From Amorphophallus konjac (taxonomy: Eukaryota > Streptophyta > Magnoliopsida > Alismatales > Araceae): DNA of 64,000 nt. Each line of letters opens with the position of its first letter. Position 1 is the first letter of the stretch. Of the stretch, positions 35,798 through 48,484 are shown piece by piece. Position numbers and translations under genes: made by a program. The notes under the pieces are model-generated. The model ran no database searches. It saw only the letters and a list, made by a program, of their open reading frames with translations, and was not told the DNA's origin. The stretch spans positions 221,139,643 to 221,203,642 of the forward strand of contig CM040128.1 in the NCBI GenBank assembly GCA_022559845.1, written 5' to 3'.

Positions 35798-38700
35798 TGT
35801 AAGGCCCCAAATTCTTTAGAAATTTATTTAGAAAGTTATTTGTAATTATTTGGAATTTATTTGAAGTTATTCGAATTAATGAGAATTATCCAAATTAATT
35901 AGATTAATTAATTAATTAATAGAATAAGTCATTTTTCAACTATTTTCTAAAAATCCCCAAAAATCACATCTTGTAGAATTAATTTTGTTTAGCAACTTTG
36001 TCTTCTACATTTAAGCCTAAGAAAATCATTTATTATGCCGAATTAGTGAACTTAGTTTTCCGAACTTAACATTTAACTATTTACGGAATAGTATAAGTAA
36101 TAATCCGACTACCTTAGAAAAATCTGTAAAAATAGTAAATAGATTTAGGTCGATGTAGATAACAACTTTTCCTTCTGGCATTAGGCCATTGTAAATCCGT
36201 GGTAAGATCTATTTAGAGTTTAAACCCAAAAGTGCACACTTTTGACCCATACCTAACCCTTAGTTTAAAACACGAAATTCGACCTCAATACTCGACCAAA
36301 TGATCTGAAATCAAGGGCAAATGAAAGGCCACAATGTAAGGAACATTTACCCTCAATCAATTTGAGGTAAACCTAGCCCCAAAACGTGCTGCCGACATAG
36401 TTTGGTCAAGTCAAGGATTTCGGCGCCGTTTCTAAACACGTAGCTTGCAGCAGCGAATACTCCCAATTCCGAAGGCTCCAGAAACTCTATGAGCTATCAA
36501 AATGAAGCCCTACGAGTCTTCTTTCATTTGGCTACTGTGGGGTTCGCTGAAGTTTCAGATCTGGAGAGATCTAGCTCGATTTGTGGAGGTGGGTCAGCAG
36601 GCCGTTGGCTTTCCTTCATCCTTCTTTGATCCATCGATTGAGGTAGGAATTCTCAACCAAATCTTGATCATGAGTATAGCAAATTGTTCCTCTCATCGAG
36701 CTCTATCCATTGGTGGCAAAAGCCCCAATTTTCATTAGGTGTCCGTGGAGAAATCGAGCTTTTTGTGAGGTGCTGTCCAAGTGTTCTTCATCCTAGGGTT
36801 TGAGTTTTCTCTCTCCGATTTGAGGTAGGATCTAACAACCAAACTCTAATTAACTTACATGATGTAATAAGCATGTTGTTAGCTTTCATTTAACGTAGGA
36901 AGCCCCAAATTTCATTGAGCATACATGGAGAATTTTGATTTTTAGTAAGAGCATGTCTAGAATTTGATGTATATTATGTTCTTCAAGTAGAAGCTTGATT
37001 TTCGAGCTGTTTTTGGATTAGATAACTTGATCCACATATGGCTTATAGTATATGGTTGGATTCATCATTAAGTTATCTTTCTTTTGATATAAAAAGCCCC
37101 AAATTCTGTTGTGTATATTGAGAGAAATCTACGTTTTAGTAGACGCATGTCAAGAACTAGGTTCTTCATGTATTCATCATAAATAGGTTGTGATTCGATT
37201 GAGTTTTCAGCAAATTTCTTGTTTCAATCTCTTGTTTTATGACCTTAGTATGTATATTAAGAACCCTAGAGCATTTGGTTAAAATCCCAACTCATTTAGA
37301 CTCCAAATCATTGAGTTTTCATGGTTTACGGAATCACCCGTCGCTTCTGGAAGTGTAGGGGTCGACCCATGGGGTCGACCCATGCACCCAGTGAAGGGGG
37401 TCGACCCATGAAGCTTTTTTTTTGAGGGGTCGACCCAATGGGTCGACCCACACCCAGGAAGGCTCCTGGAATGCCAGGGGTCGACCTAATGGGTCGACCC
37501 AATGGGTCGACCCATGCCCTGTATGACCCCATTAATGATGTTTTTGACCCGGGGATCAATCCGGATCATTGGGGAATCAATCCATTCAACCTAATCACAT
37601 TGAAAACTACATTTTTGAGGAACTAATGACCTATTCATGTACCCTTTTTAGTTTCAATTAACATTGGTCCATACATGCAAACTTAGTGTAAAAACACACC
37701 GTTTATCATCTTCATTTCAATGCATACAAGATTAAATAGAAACCCACATAATTAGTGGTTAATGGTGTAACTAAATCTCTGTTAATGCATTCTATTTCAC
37801 TCCTGTGGGAGTTGTTCTTTGCCTTATCATCTTGAATCAGCTTCTTGGCAATTGTCTTAATGCAAATGATAATGGTTAATCATGATATCTTAACTTGGTG
37901 ATTAGGATTAATATGTTGATTAGCTTGTTTGATTGCTGCTGTTTTACAGTAGCGCAGCACGATTAACTCTTGTTGTGACTTGGTTTCGATCTCCTTGATG
38001 ATTATACTTACCTTGAAATTCTGGAAATGAATCTCTTTCCTACGTGAAGTTGTTATTGCTACTTAGTTTAAACCTTGGAATTCTGGCCATAAACTGTGGA
38101 AGTCTAGATTCGTGGGATCTTTGATCCAAAGAAATCAATGCCTGGCAAACAATTAAGGGCTCAGTCTGGTCCTAGGAAGAACGCCCGAACACTACGTGTA
38201 CCCCCGAGGAGGTGAATGACTAGGTGTGGCATTTGGCACCAGTACTTGACATGTGTTAAATCTAGGACTGTCCACTACTCTCTCCACTACTCTCTACATT
38301 AATTTCTACTACTTTTCACTTTCCACTCTTCACTGTTCTATACTCTACTTGTGGTTACTTTACTTGCTTATTACTTGGACGTGGAAATGAAATTACATAC
38401 GTGCTTGACATGACTTGAATTGTCTTGATATGGCCAACTTTTTATCGTTATCTCCTGTAGTAAATTCTTGTCTTACTATTCTATTCATTACATTTCTTGA
38501 CCTTGCAAGATATTTGAATTCTGTTTCGTGATATCACCGTTATCTTTTTATTGTTTTTATCATTTGTAGCATGACATTTTAAAATGTAATTAAACTGTTA
38601 ATCACTTATACCTGTCTGTTATTTCCTACTGAGCGTCAGCTCATAGTTATGTTTTCCTCCCTTTCCAGGCTTTTCAGGTGACGCGCTTACCGATGGGGAA

Positions 38701-38988
38701 GGGCAGGAGTGATGTCTTGAGTGTATCAGTTCTAGTGTGTTAGTAGTGTGTTATCTTTCTTTAGTTGTGTTTTGGAGAGCTTTTAGTCTCAGTCATGTTA
38801 TTGAGTTTTAGTGGTTGATTATTCCAGTTGTATTAAGTTGAACTTGAGGTTATTGTATCAGTTGTGGTTTATATCATTTAGTATTTCCATCTTGTAGCAC
38901 TTGTGTATTATTTTAGATTAGTTCTCTCTCTTGCCAGCGTGTCCCTAACTGTACGTCCCGATATTTCCGCCTTGTTCGGGGCGTGACA
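35798..38988 (+). mobile_element. 5' LTR of the Ty3 element
   Basis: 3191 bp, TGTAAGGCCCC to GGGGCGTGACA. TATA-like TATAAAAAG at 37088-37096 is a weak promoter candidate. It includes the GGGTCGACCC palindrome cluster. Small ORFs such as 36502-36738 recur in the 3' LTR and are not supported as coding. Confidence 0.93.
37358..37513. repeat. GGGTCGACCC palindrome cluster (5' LTR copy)
   Basis: Copies of the perfect palindrome GGGTCGACCC, some joined as ATTGGGTCGACCCAAT with 13-bp period, in a 156-bp block. The arrangement differs from the 3' LTR copy: an extra CATGGGGTCGACC unit at the start and one AATGGGTCGACCC unit fewer before CATGAAGC. Confidence 0.9.
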
Positions 38989-38995
38989 GTTTAGT

Positions 38996-39007
38996 TGGTA
39001 TCAGAGC
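38996..39007 (+). other. PBS of the Ty3 element
   Basis: TGGTATCAGAGC seven bases after the LTR, followed by CTAGGTTTCAC. This matches the initiator-Met tRNA end with one inserted base. Confidence 0.92.
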
Positions 39008-39324
39008 CTAGGTTTCACATTCCTAGGTTTCCTAAGTTTTAGGTTTTCTTGCATTGCATCCCAATAATCGGTATATCAAAAGGTGTTATCCGAACGTTAG
39101 GCTACGCCTATCGGGAAGGTCGCACACTTGCTCGAGTGGTCTTCGGACCGATTACCTCCGCCAGGTACCGAGTTTTTGGTCGTGTCTAGGTGCATTAGAT
39201 CCCTAACCTTGTAAAAGTCTAGGACCTGACCTGGTGAGAATGGGTAGAAACTTGGGTTAAGATCGTTTCTTAATCGTGTAATTATTTATCTTGATTAAAC
39301 CTAAGTAATCTATTTCTCGTGTAG

Positions 39325-42300
39325 ATGGCAGCTGATCGTGCTGAATGGAGGAACCTACAGCGTACGGTGCAAGGCCTTACTCAGGCCCTTCAGCAAGTAG
39401 CTCAGGCATGAGCGGCACCGCATGGCACCGGTGATCTATACCGGAACTTCCGCGGAATGAACCCGCCTAGATTCGTTGGTTCGACTGACCCTGACCAAGC
39501 CGAGCACTGGCTAGATAAGATGGGGAGAATCTTTGAAGTTATGCAATGCACCAACCAGGAGCGTGTCCTTTTGTCCACATTTCAACTGGAACATGATGCA
39601 CGTACTTGGTGGGATTCTATCAAGGCAACTCTCGGTGATCGGCAAGTTATGTGGGAAGAGTTCGAAGAACTCTTCAACAGCAAGTATTTTTCTGATAGAG
39701 TGCAAGAGAAGAAAGCGGCAGAGTTCGCGGCCTTGAAACAGCGAGGTTTGTCCGTGGCAGAGTATGAGGCTCAATTTGCACGGCTTTCTCGTTATGCTAC
39801 TCATCTCATTTCCACCGAGAAGATGAAGGCGAAGCGCTTTCTCAATGGATTGAAGCTTCATTATATCAACCAATTGGCACCGATGGAGATTTTCACTTAT
39901 TCTGAGATGGTAAGGAAAGCGCAAGTTCTAGAGGATACTCTTGAGATGAAGGAGAGAATCCGTGGGAAAGGCACCAAGAAAGAATTACCTACGGGTTCCG
40001 GGAGTGTCAAACCCGGGTATACCAAGAAGAGGCCTGTTAGTGGACCTGGTTCGTGGAGCGGGTCCGGATCGTGGAAGGGCAAGATGCCGAGGCATGAAGA
40101 CAAAAAGCCTGGCCCTATTGTTCCATTCAGCGTGTGCAACTATTGTGATCGTCCGGGTCACAAGATAGAGGAGTGCTGGCGCAAGCAAGGCGCCTGTTTG
40201 CGATGTGGAAGCAAGGAGCACCGTATCCCCAATTATCCTCTCATATCGGAACAAGCTACACCGGCAAAACCTCTAGTCTTCAAGAAACCACAAGGCAAGC
40301 TTCAAGCTTTACATGAAGATGAAACTGGGATTTCTGATGATGGCGGACTCGTCGAAGGTACCCTTACTATAATCGATAAGCCCGCATTTGCTCTCTTTGA
40401 TACTGGTGCAACACATTCATTTATTTCTCAGAGATTTGCTAAGTCATTAGTTGTGGAACCTGTTTTGATGAATACTCCGTTAGAGATTTCAACCCCTATT
40501 GGCACTAGATCAACAATCCAGTATTTCTATCCTTCTAGTAAGGTTATGATTGGTGAACAGAACTTTCCAGCAGATTTGGTCTGCATGGACATGAAGGATT
40601 ATGATGTAATCCTAGGAGCAGATTGGTTGGCCAAGTATGAGGCCATTGTTCACTGTAGTTCTAGCTCAGTGACTTTTACTGGACATTCTGGTTTATCTTT
40701 TACGGGAGTCAAGCACCATAACTCCGTACCGCTCATCTCGGCTCTTCGAGCTGATAAGCTTTTGAGGCATGGGTGTGAGGCTTTTCTAGCCTTTGTTTGT
40801 GCAACTCCTGAGCAGCAGATAGAGATCAAGGACATTCCTGTTGTCCGAGATTTTCCTGATGTCTTTCCAGAAGAACTACCAGGACTTCCGCCTGAGCGGG
40901 AAGTTATCTTTTCTATTGATCTTATTCCTGGCACAGCTCCTATTTCTAAGGCTCCTTATCGTATGTCTCCTGCGGAACTGAGGGAACTAAAGCAGCAACT
41001 GATGGAATTACTTGAGAAGGGTTTTATTCGTCCTAGTACTTCTCCGTGGGGAGCCCCTGTACTATTTGTCAGAAAGAAAGATGGTGCGATGAGGCTGTGC
41101 ATTGATTATCGGCAATTAAACCAGCAGACTGTCAAGAACAAATATCCCTTGCCGAGGATTGACGAGTTATTTGACCAGATAGCGGGAGCTCAATATTTCT
41201 CTAAGATCGATCTTCGATCTGGATATCACCTGTTGCGGATTAAGGAAGAGGATATTTATAAAACGGCTTTCCGCAGCAGGTATGGTCATTTTGAGTTTGT
41301 CGTTATGCCTTTTGGTCTAACGAATGCACCAGCGGCTTTCATGCAGTTGATGAACGATGCATTTCAGCCCTATCTTGATCAATGGGTCGTGGTCTTTATT
41401 GATGACATCCTGATTTATTATAAGAATGAGGAGGAACATGCTGAACATCTGAGAATGACATTGCAATTGTTGAGAGATCATCAACTATATGCTAAGTTCA
41501 GTAAGTATGAATTCTGGCTGTAAGAGGTGTCCTTTCTAGGACATATCATTACGAAGAACGATATTTCTGTTGATCCTTCGAAGGTTGAGGCAGTGAAGAA
41601 TTGGGAACAGCCTACCAGTGTGACAGAAGTTAGAAGTTTTCTAGGCCTGGCAGGTTATTATCGAAGATTTATTCAAGATTTCTCCAAGATTGCAGTACCT
41701 ATGACAAGATTAACCCGCAAGGAGAATAAGTTTGATTGGTCAGATGATTGTCAGCGAAGCTTTCAGACTCTGAAGGAGTGTTTGACTACTACACCTGTTT
41801 TGGCTTTACCTTCTGGTGAAGGAGGATTTGTTGTTTATACTGATGCATCAGGTATTGGCTTAGGCTGTGTACTCATGCAGCATGGGAAGGTGATTGCCTA
41901 TTCCTCTAGACAGTTGAGGAAGCACGAAGATAATTATCCTGTTCATGATTTGGAACTTGCTGCAGTCGTGTTTGCTTTGAAGATATGGAGGCATTACTTG
42001 TATGGAGAAACCTTTACAGTGTTCTCAGATCATAAGAGTTTGAAGTATTTATTTTCTCAGAAGGAACTCAACATGAGGCAGCGGAGATGGTTGGAGTACT
42101 TGAAAGACTTCGACTTCTCGATTGAGTATCATCCTGGCAAAGGTAATGTTGTGGCAGATGCATTAAGCCGGAAGCCGGTAGCTAGATTGTCAAGTCTCAT
42201 GTTACAAGAATGGAGGTTGTTGGAATAATTATCTAGTCTGGATCTTAATATTGACAATGATCGGATCTTGATTGCTCAGATTCAACTTAAACCTGAATTA

Positions 42301-43716
42301 TTGATAGAGATCAAGTCCTTGCAAGATAATGACCCCGAGTTGGTAGAGATCAAGGGAAGCTTGAGCAGCAGACCTGACTTCATGTTGGCCGATGATGGTA
42401 GATTATTATTTAAAGGCAGAACTTGTGTTCCGGATGAGGCTATAATAAAGAACAAAATTCTTGAGGAAGCTCATAGATCCAGATATACCATTCATCCTGG
42501 AGGCACTAAGATGTATCGAGATTTGAAAATGTCCTTTTGGTGGCCGAATATGAAAAGAGAAGTTGCAGATTTTGTGAGCAGATGTTTGGTATGTCAGCAA
42601 GTTAAGGCCGAACATTTCAGACCAGCAGGGAAATTGAAACCACTCGACATACCCCAATGGAAGTGGGAAAGCATTGGCATGGATTTCATTATGGGTCTAC
42701 CTAGGACTCGTGGTGGATTTGATGCGATATGGGTGATTGTCGATCGATTAACAAAGTCTGCTCATTTCTTACCAATTAAGTCCAAGTGGACGATTGATGT
42801 ATTGGCTGCCTTGTATATAAAGGAAGTGGTGAGATTGCATGGTATCCCAGTGAATATAGTATCTAATCGAGACCCCAGATTTACTTCACATTTCTGGAAG
42901 GGACTGCAAGAGTCTTTGGGTACTCGTCTGAATTTCAGTACTGCTTTTCATCCACAGACAGATGGACAGACTGAAAGAACCAATCAGATAGTGGAAGATA
43001 TGTTGCGAGCTTGCATGATTGATTTCGGTGGTAATTGGAGTGAGCATTTGGCATTAATTGAATTCGCTTACAATAACAGCTATCAGTCTAGCATTCAGAT
43101 GGCTCCTTTTGAAGCACTATATGGTAGAAGTTGTCGTTCCCCGTTGTGTTGGGACGAGGTAGGTGAGAAACAGTGGCTTGGACCAGATCTTGTTTCGGAA
43201 TCATCACAGAACATCCGTGTTATCCGAGACCGGTTACAAGTAGCCCAGTCAAGACAGAAGAGTTATGCCGACAACATGAGAAGAGCATTGGAATTTCAGG
43301 TTGGCGAGCATGTGTTCTTAAAGTTCTCTCCAATGAGAGGGATCCGAAGATTTGGCATTCATGGCAAGCTGAGTCCGAGGTACATTGGTCCATTCGAGAT
43401 TCTAGATAGAGTGGGAGAGGTGGCATACAGACTGGCTTTACCACCGCATTTGTCTGGCGTACATAATGTTTTCCATGTGTCTATGTTGCGGAAATATGTG
43501 TACGATCCCACTCATATCATTCAGCAGGTGGATTTTGAACTGAAGGAAGATTTGACCTATGAGGAAAGACCTGTCAAGATTCTGGACCGGAAGCAACAGC
43601 AACTCCGGAATCGTTCGATACCGATGGTCAAGATTCAGTGGAGTCGGCGTGGGACCAAAGAAGCTACATGGGAGTCTGAAGAGACTATGCGAAAGCGGTA
43701 TCCCGATCTATTCTAG
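39325..43716 (+). pseudogene. gag-pol: gag-pol polyprotein of the Ty3 element, three stops
   Basis: One frame of 1464 codons runs from ATG 39325 to the TAG stop at 43714-43716. In order: gag (about 39457-39950); zinc knuckle [14 protein letters not shown] at 40135 and a second whose last Cys is Tyr ([14 protein letters not shown]); protease DTGA (about 40399); RT with FIDDIL at 41395-41412; RNase H YTDAS at 41836; integrase HHCC (about 42470-42600) and catalytic core; chromodomain-like C-terminus (KIQWSRRGTKEATWE...YPDLF). In-frame stops are TGA 39409-39411, TAA 41521-41523 and TAA 42226-42228. The second catalytic integrase Asp is Asn (SNRD, 42865-42867); the Glu at 42973-42975 is kept. Stops fall before the gag core, between RT and RNase H, and before integrase, so no complete polyprotein can be made. 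Confidence 0.93.
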
Positions 43717-43777
43717 GTGAGCGATCTTTTTCTACTCTCAGTTTTAGTGCAGTGAATTTGGAGGACCAAATTCCTTT

Positions 43778-43790
43778 AAGTAGGGGAGGG
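43778..43790 (+). other. PPT of the Ty3 element
   Basis: The purine run AAGTAGGGGAGGG ends directly at the 3' LTR. Confidence 0.9.
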
Positions 43791-46700
43791 TGTAAGACCC
43801 CAAATTCTTTAGAAATTTATTTAGAAAGTTATTTGTAATTATTTGTAATTTATTTGAAGTTATTCGAATTAATGAGAATTATCCAAATTAATTAGATTAA
43901 TTAATTAATTAATAGAATAAGTCATTTTTCAACTATTTTCTAAAAATCCCCAAAAATCACATCTTGTAGAATTAATTTTGTTTAGCAACTTTGTCTTCTA
44001 CATTTAATCCTAAGAAAATCATTTATTATGCCGAATTAGTGAACTTAGTTTTCCGAACTTAATATTTAACTATTTACGGAATAATATAAGTAATAATCCG
44101 ACTACCTTAGAAAAATCTGTAAAAATAGTAAATAGATTTAGGTCGATGTAGATAACAACTTTTCCTTCTGGCATTAGGCCATTGTAAATCCGTGGTAAGA
44201 TCTATTTAGAGTTTAAACCCAAAAGTGCACACTTTTGACCCATACCTAACCCTTAGTTTAAAACACGAAATTTGACCTCAATACTCGACCAAATGATCTG
44301 AAATCAAGGGCAAATGAAAGGCCACAATATAAGGAACATTTACCCTCAATCAATTTGAGGTAAACCTAGCCCCAAAACGTGCTGTCGACATAGTTTGGTC
44401 AAGTCAAGGATTTCGGCGCCGTTTCTAAACACGTAGCTTGCAGCAGCGAATACTCCCAATTTCGAAGGCTCCAGAAGCTCTATGAGCTATCAAAATGAAG
44501 CCCTACGAGTCTTCTTTCATTTGGCTGCTGTGGGGTTCGCTGAAGTTTCAGATCTGGAGAGATCTAGCTCGATTTGTGGAGGTGGGTCAGCAGGCCGTTG
44601 GCTTTCCTTCATCCTTCTTTGATCCATCGATTGAGGTAGGAATTCTCAACCAAATCTTGATCATGAGTATAGAAAATTGTTCCTCTCATCGAGCTCTATC
44701 CATTGGTGGCAAAAGCCCCAATTTTCATTAGGTGTCCGTGGAGAAATCGAGCTTTTTGTGAGGTGCTGTCCAAGTGTTCTTCATCCTAGGGTTTGAGTTT
44801 TCTCTCTCCGATTTGAGGTAGGATCTAACAACTAAACTATAATTAACTTACATGATGTAATCAGTATGTTGTTAGCTTTCATTTAACGTAAGAAGCCCCA
44901 AATTTCATTGAGCATACTTGGAGAATTTTGATTTTTAGTAAGAGCATGTCTAGAATTTGATGTATATTATGTTCTTCAAGTAGAAGCTTGATTTTCGGGC
45001 TATTTTTGGATTAGATAACTTGATCCACATATGGCTTATAGTATATGGTTGGATTCATCATTAAGTTATCTTTCTTTTGATATAAAAAGCCGTAAATTCC
45101 GTTGTGTATATTGAGAGAAATCTACGTTTTAGTAGACGCATGTCAAGAACTAGGTTATTCATGTATTCATCATAAATAGGTTGTGATTCGATTGAGTTTT
45201 CAGCAAATTTCTTGTTTCAATCTCTTGTTTTATGACCTTAGTATGTATATTAAGAACTCTAGAGCATTTGGTTAAAATCCCAACTCATTTAGACTCCAAA
45301 TCATTGAGTTTTCATGGTTTACGGAATCACCCGTCGCTTCTGGAAGTGTAGGGGTCGACCCATGCACCCAGTGAAGGGGGTCGACCCAATGGGTCGACCC
45401 ATGAAGCTTTTTTTTTGAGGGGTCGACCCAATGGGTCGACCCACACCCAGGAAGGCTCCTGGAATGCCAGGGGTCGACCCAATGGGTCGACCCAATGGGT
45501 CGACCCATGCCCTGTATGACCCCATTAATGATGTTTTTGACCCGGGGATCAATCCGGATCATTGGGGAATCAATCCATTCAACCTAATCACATTGAAAAC
45601 TACATTTTTGAGGAACTAATGACCTATTCATGTACCCTTTTTAGTTTCAATTAACATTGGTCCATACATGCAAACTTAGTGTAAAAACACACCGTTTATC
45701 ATCTTCATTTCAATGCATACAAGATTAAATAGAAACCCACATAATTAGTGGTTAATGGTGTAACTAAATCTCTGTTAATGCATTCTATTTCACTCCTGTG
45801 GGAGTTGTTCTTTGCCTTATCATCTTGAATCAGCTTCTTGGCAATTGTCTTAATGCAAATGATAATGGTTAATCATGATTCTTAACTTGGTGATTAGGAT
45901 TAATATGTTGATTAGCTTGTTTGATTGCTGCTGTTTTACAGTAGCGCAGCACGATTAACTCTTGTTGTGACTTGGTTTCGATCTCCTTGATGATTATACT
46001 TACCTTGAAATTCTGGAAATGAATCTCTTTCCTACGTGAAGTTGTTATTGCTACTTAGTTTAAACCTTGGAATTCTGGCCATAAACTGTGGAAGTCTAGA
46101 TTCGTGGGATCTTTGATCCAAAGAAATCAATGCCTGGCAAACAATTAAGGGCTCGGTCTGGTCCTGGGAAGAGCGCCCGAACACTACGTGTACCCCCGGG
46201 GAGGTGAATGACTAGGTGTGGCATTTGGCACCAGTACTTGACATGTGTTAAATCTAAGACTGTCCACTACTCTCTCCACTACTCTCTACATTACTTTCTA
46301 CTACTTTTCACTTTCCACTCTTCACTGTTCTATACTCTACTTGTGGTTACTTTACTTGCTTATTACTTGGACGTGGAAATGAAATTACATACGTGCTTGA
46401 CATGACTTGAATTGTCTTGATATGGCCAACTTTTTATCGTTATCTCCTGTAGTAAATTCCTGTCTTACTATTCTATTCATTACATTTCTTGACCTTGCAA
46501 GATCTTTGAATTCTATTTCATGATATCACCGTTATCTTTTTATTGTTTTTATCATTTGTAGCATGACATTTTAAAATGTAATTAAACTGTTAATCACTTA
46601 TACCTGTCTGTTATTTCCTACTGAGCATCAGCTCATAGTTGTGTTTTCCCCCCTTTCCAGGCTTTTCAGGTGACGCGCTTACCGATGGGGAAGGGCAGGA

Positions 46701-46980
46701 GTGATGTCTTGAGTGTATCAGTTCTAGTGTGTTAGTAGTGTGTTATCTTTCTTTAGTTATGTTTTGGAGAGCTTTTAGTCTCAGTCATGTTATTGAGTTC
46801 TAGTGGTTGATTATTCCAGTTGTATTAAGTTAAACTTGAGGTTATTGTATCAGTTGTGGTTTAGATCATTTAGTATTTCCATCTTATAGCACTTGTGTAT
46901 TATTTTAGATTAGTTCTCTCTCTTGCCAGCGTGTCCCTAACTGTACGTCCCGATATTTCCGCCTTGTTCGGGGCGTGACA
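43791..46980 (+). mobile_element. 3' LTR of the Ty3 element
   Basis: 3190 bp, TGTAAGACCCC to GGGGCGTGACA; highly similar to 35798-38988. A differently arranged GGGTCGACCC cluster is at 45350-45507. Confidence 0.93.
45350..45507. repeat. GGGTCGACCC palindrome cluster (3' LTR copy)
   Basis: Same block as in the 5' LTR, with units gained and lost relative to it. It shows slippage or recombination since the two LTRs were copied from one template. Confidence 0.9.
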
Positions 46981-46985
46981 ATCAA

Positions 46986-47295
46986 CCAAGTACAGTAAAA
47001 ATTTTTGACTATGACATGCAATTCATTCTCAATCTAATGTATGCACAGATAGCTCAGTGTATGCATTGGGAGACTTAAGATAACAATGCAAATATCAGAT
47101 GCAACTATAAACGTGTATGCATGAGATTCTGACTAACAAATCAATCATGATATGCAACTTTCTGAAAGAGATTATTGAAGACCTCAAATTATCAAACCTG
47201 TAAAGAGAAGAAATGGGGTTTTACCAAACTCAGGTGTCTTGACTTATTAAACCCCTTTTTATTCCTCAGCCCCAAGGCACACCTGCAGTACAATC
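46986..47295 (-). mobile_element. Internal region of the LTR3 element, right of the Ty3 insert
   Basis: Continues 32971-35797 after the TSD. No ORF before the gag remnant. It contains the CCTTGG...GGCACACCTGCAG segment that lies just 3' of gag in the other gag-only elements (about 54560-54605). Confidence 0.65.
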
Positions 47296-47409
47296 TCATT
47301 TTACAGATCTGAGTACCCAAATGTTCTTGGGTCCTGCAGTGTTAGTAGCACTAATGAAGGATTCCTTCCACAACTTCCTAACAGATATATCATCAAATTT
47401 CATCACTAA
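47296..47409 (-). pseudogene. gag: C-terminal remnant of the LTR3 element's gag
   Basis: The minus strand encodes FDDISVRKLWKESF, then TAGPKNIWVLRSVK and stop. This aligns with the gag C-terminus of the element at 54614 (FDDDVATRLFRTP...TGPKVAWVPAGSN). The rest is lost at 47410, where unrelated sequence begins. Confidence 0.7.
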
Positions 47410-48484
47410 GTGATGGGAATCAACTCCGAGCACATACATTTTATTTTTGTATTTATGTCTTTTTATTTATATTTATACCCTTGGCTAATTGGGTTTACAA
47501 TTGTAAGGCTTTATAAGCCAAAAGGTTAGTCTTTAAAGTCTTTGGGTTTCTATGTAATATGTCAGTGGGTCCAGTAGGGTCCCCCACCCTCTTTCTCATT
47601 GGTCCACATAGGTCTTAGGGCCCATGTGGGGCTGGTTCAAAGTCCAAGGTTGGACTTGGACCAAGGGGGGACAAGGTGAAAAAAAATTCAATTTGGAATC
47701 CCCTTAAGTCAAGGGGGCGCCCCCTTATATACTATTATATTCCATGTTGTATTTCTATTTAATGTGGCCATTTGACCACATGAGAGAATAATGTCTTATA
47801 CCCCATTTGCCCTCCCCAAATCCTAGATCTAGGGGTAGGCTTGGTCTTTTTCACATTTCTATATATCCTTGTATTTTTCCATTTGATAGAATTAATGAAG
47901 ATTTTTAAGTGAAAATTGCCAAGAGCAAGGTGCGCCCTCCCCTCTCTCTCTTTGGTTTTCCCCTTCCTCCTCCAATCTCTAGGGTGTGAAGCCCTTCTAT
48001 GTCTTCCTCTGGTTACTGGGATCCTTCACCGTTGTCGCCGCCGCCGTTCGTGCCGCCGTCGAGCCACCGCGAGCAAACTTCGAGTTGTTGTCCAGGGTGC
48101 TGTTCTGCTGGATAGAAGGCTACTTCGGGAATTTTCTCTCCCAAACCCCACATCTGACGAGGCTGAAATCTTCAGGGTAGGTTCCCCACATGATCCCCCA
48201 TCTCCATAAAAATTCCTTCGAATTTAATCCTTCAATTCATTTTCTTTTCCATTTAAGTTTCTAGACCTACACAGATCTGTCCCTGTGCAGATCTTGTTAT
48301 AGCAGCCCTGTTCTTCCTTTGTTCGACCCCCTTCCCCATTTCAGAATGAGCTGAAAATTGAACTGGGACTTCTGTCCATCAAAACCCACATCCACAAAAT
48401 TTTCCACGAATTTAGAAGTTCTTTTTCCCCTCTGAAAAATTAGTGCTCAGTCCGGAATCTCTTCTGCCATCTGCAGTCCAGATC
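47410..48484. other. Unclassified TE-like segment
   Basis: Starts TGATGGGAATCAACTCCG at the break in the gag remnant. It is AT-rich with a possible TATA (CTATATATCC near 47862) followed by a TC-rich leader (47935-47990) and Cys/Arg-rich short frames in GC-rich sequence (47916-48209). It resembles an LTR plus leader, but no second terminus, PBS or TSD was found. No confident gene. Confidence 0.4.

Larger units (their letters stand above)
35798..46980 (+). mobile_element. Ty3/gypsy chromovirus (Tekay-like), near-complete
   Basis: An 11.18-kb element with two 3.19-kb LTRs, a perfect 5-bp TSD ATCAA (35793-35797 and 46981-46985), PBS, gag-pol and PPT. Gag-pol order is gag, protease, RT, RNase H, integrase, which is Ty3 type. 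The integrase C-terminus has a chromodomain-like end, and the long LTRs fit the Tekay/Del lineage. About a dozen base changes separate the LTRs in their first 0.9 kb by eye, so the insertion is fairly young. It lies in the opposite orientation to its host element. Confidence 0.93.

Noticed and set aside
36502..36738. 78-codon ORF repeated at 44495-44731
   Set aside because: It exists twice only because it lies in both LTRs of the Ty3 element; no protein-like features.
39511..43444. Minus-strand ORFs opposite gag-pol
   Set aside because: They overlap a clearly recognisable polyprotein and carry no family motifs.
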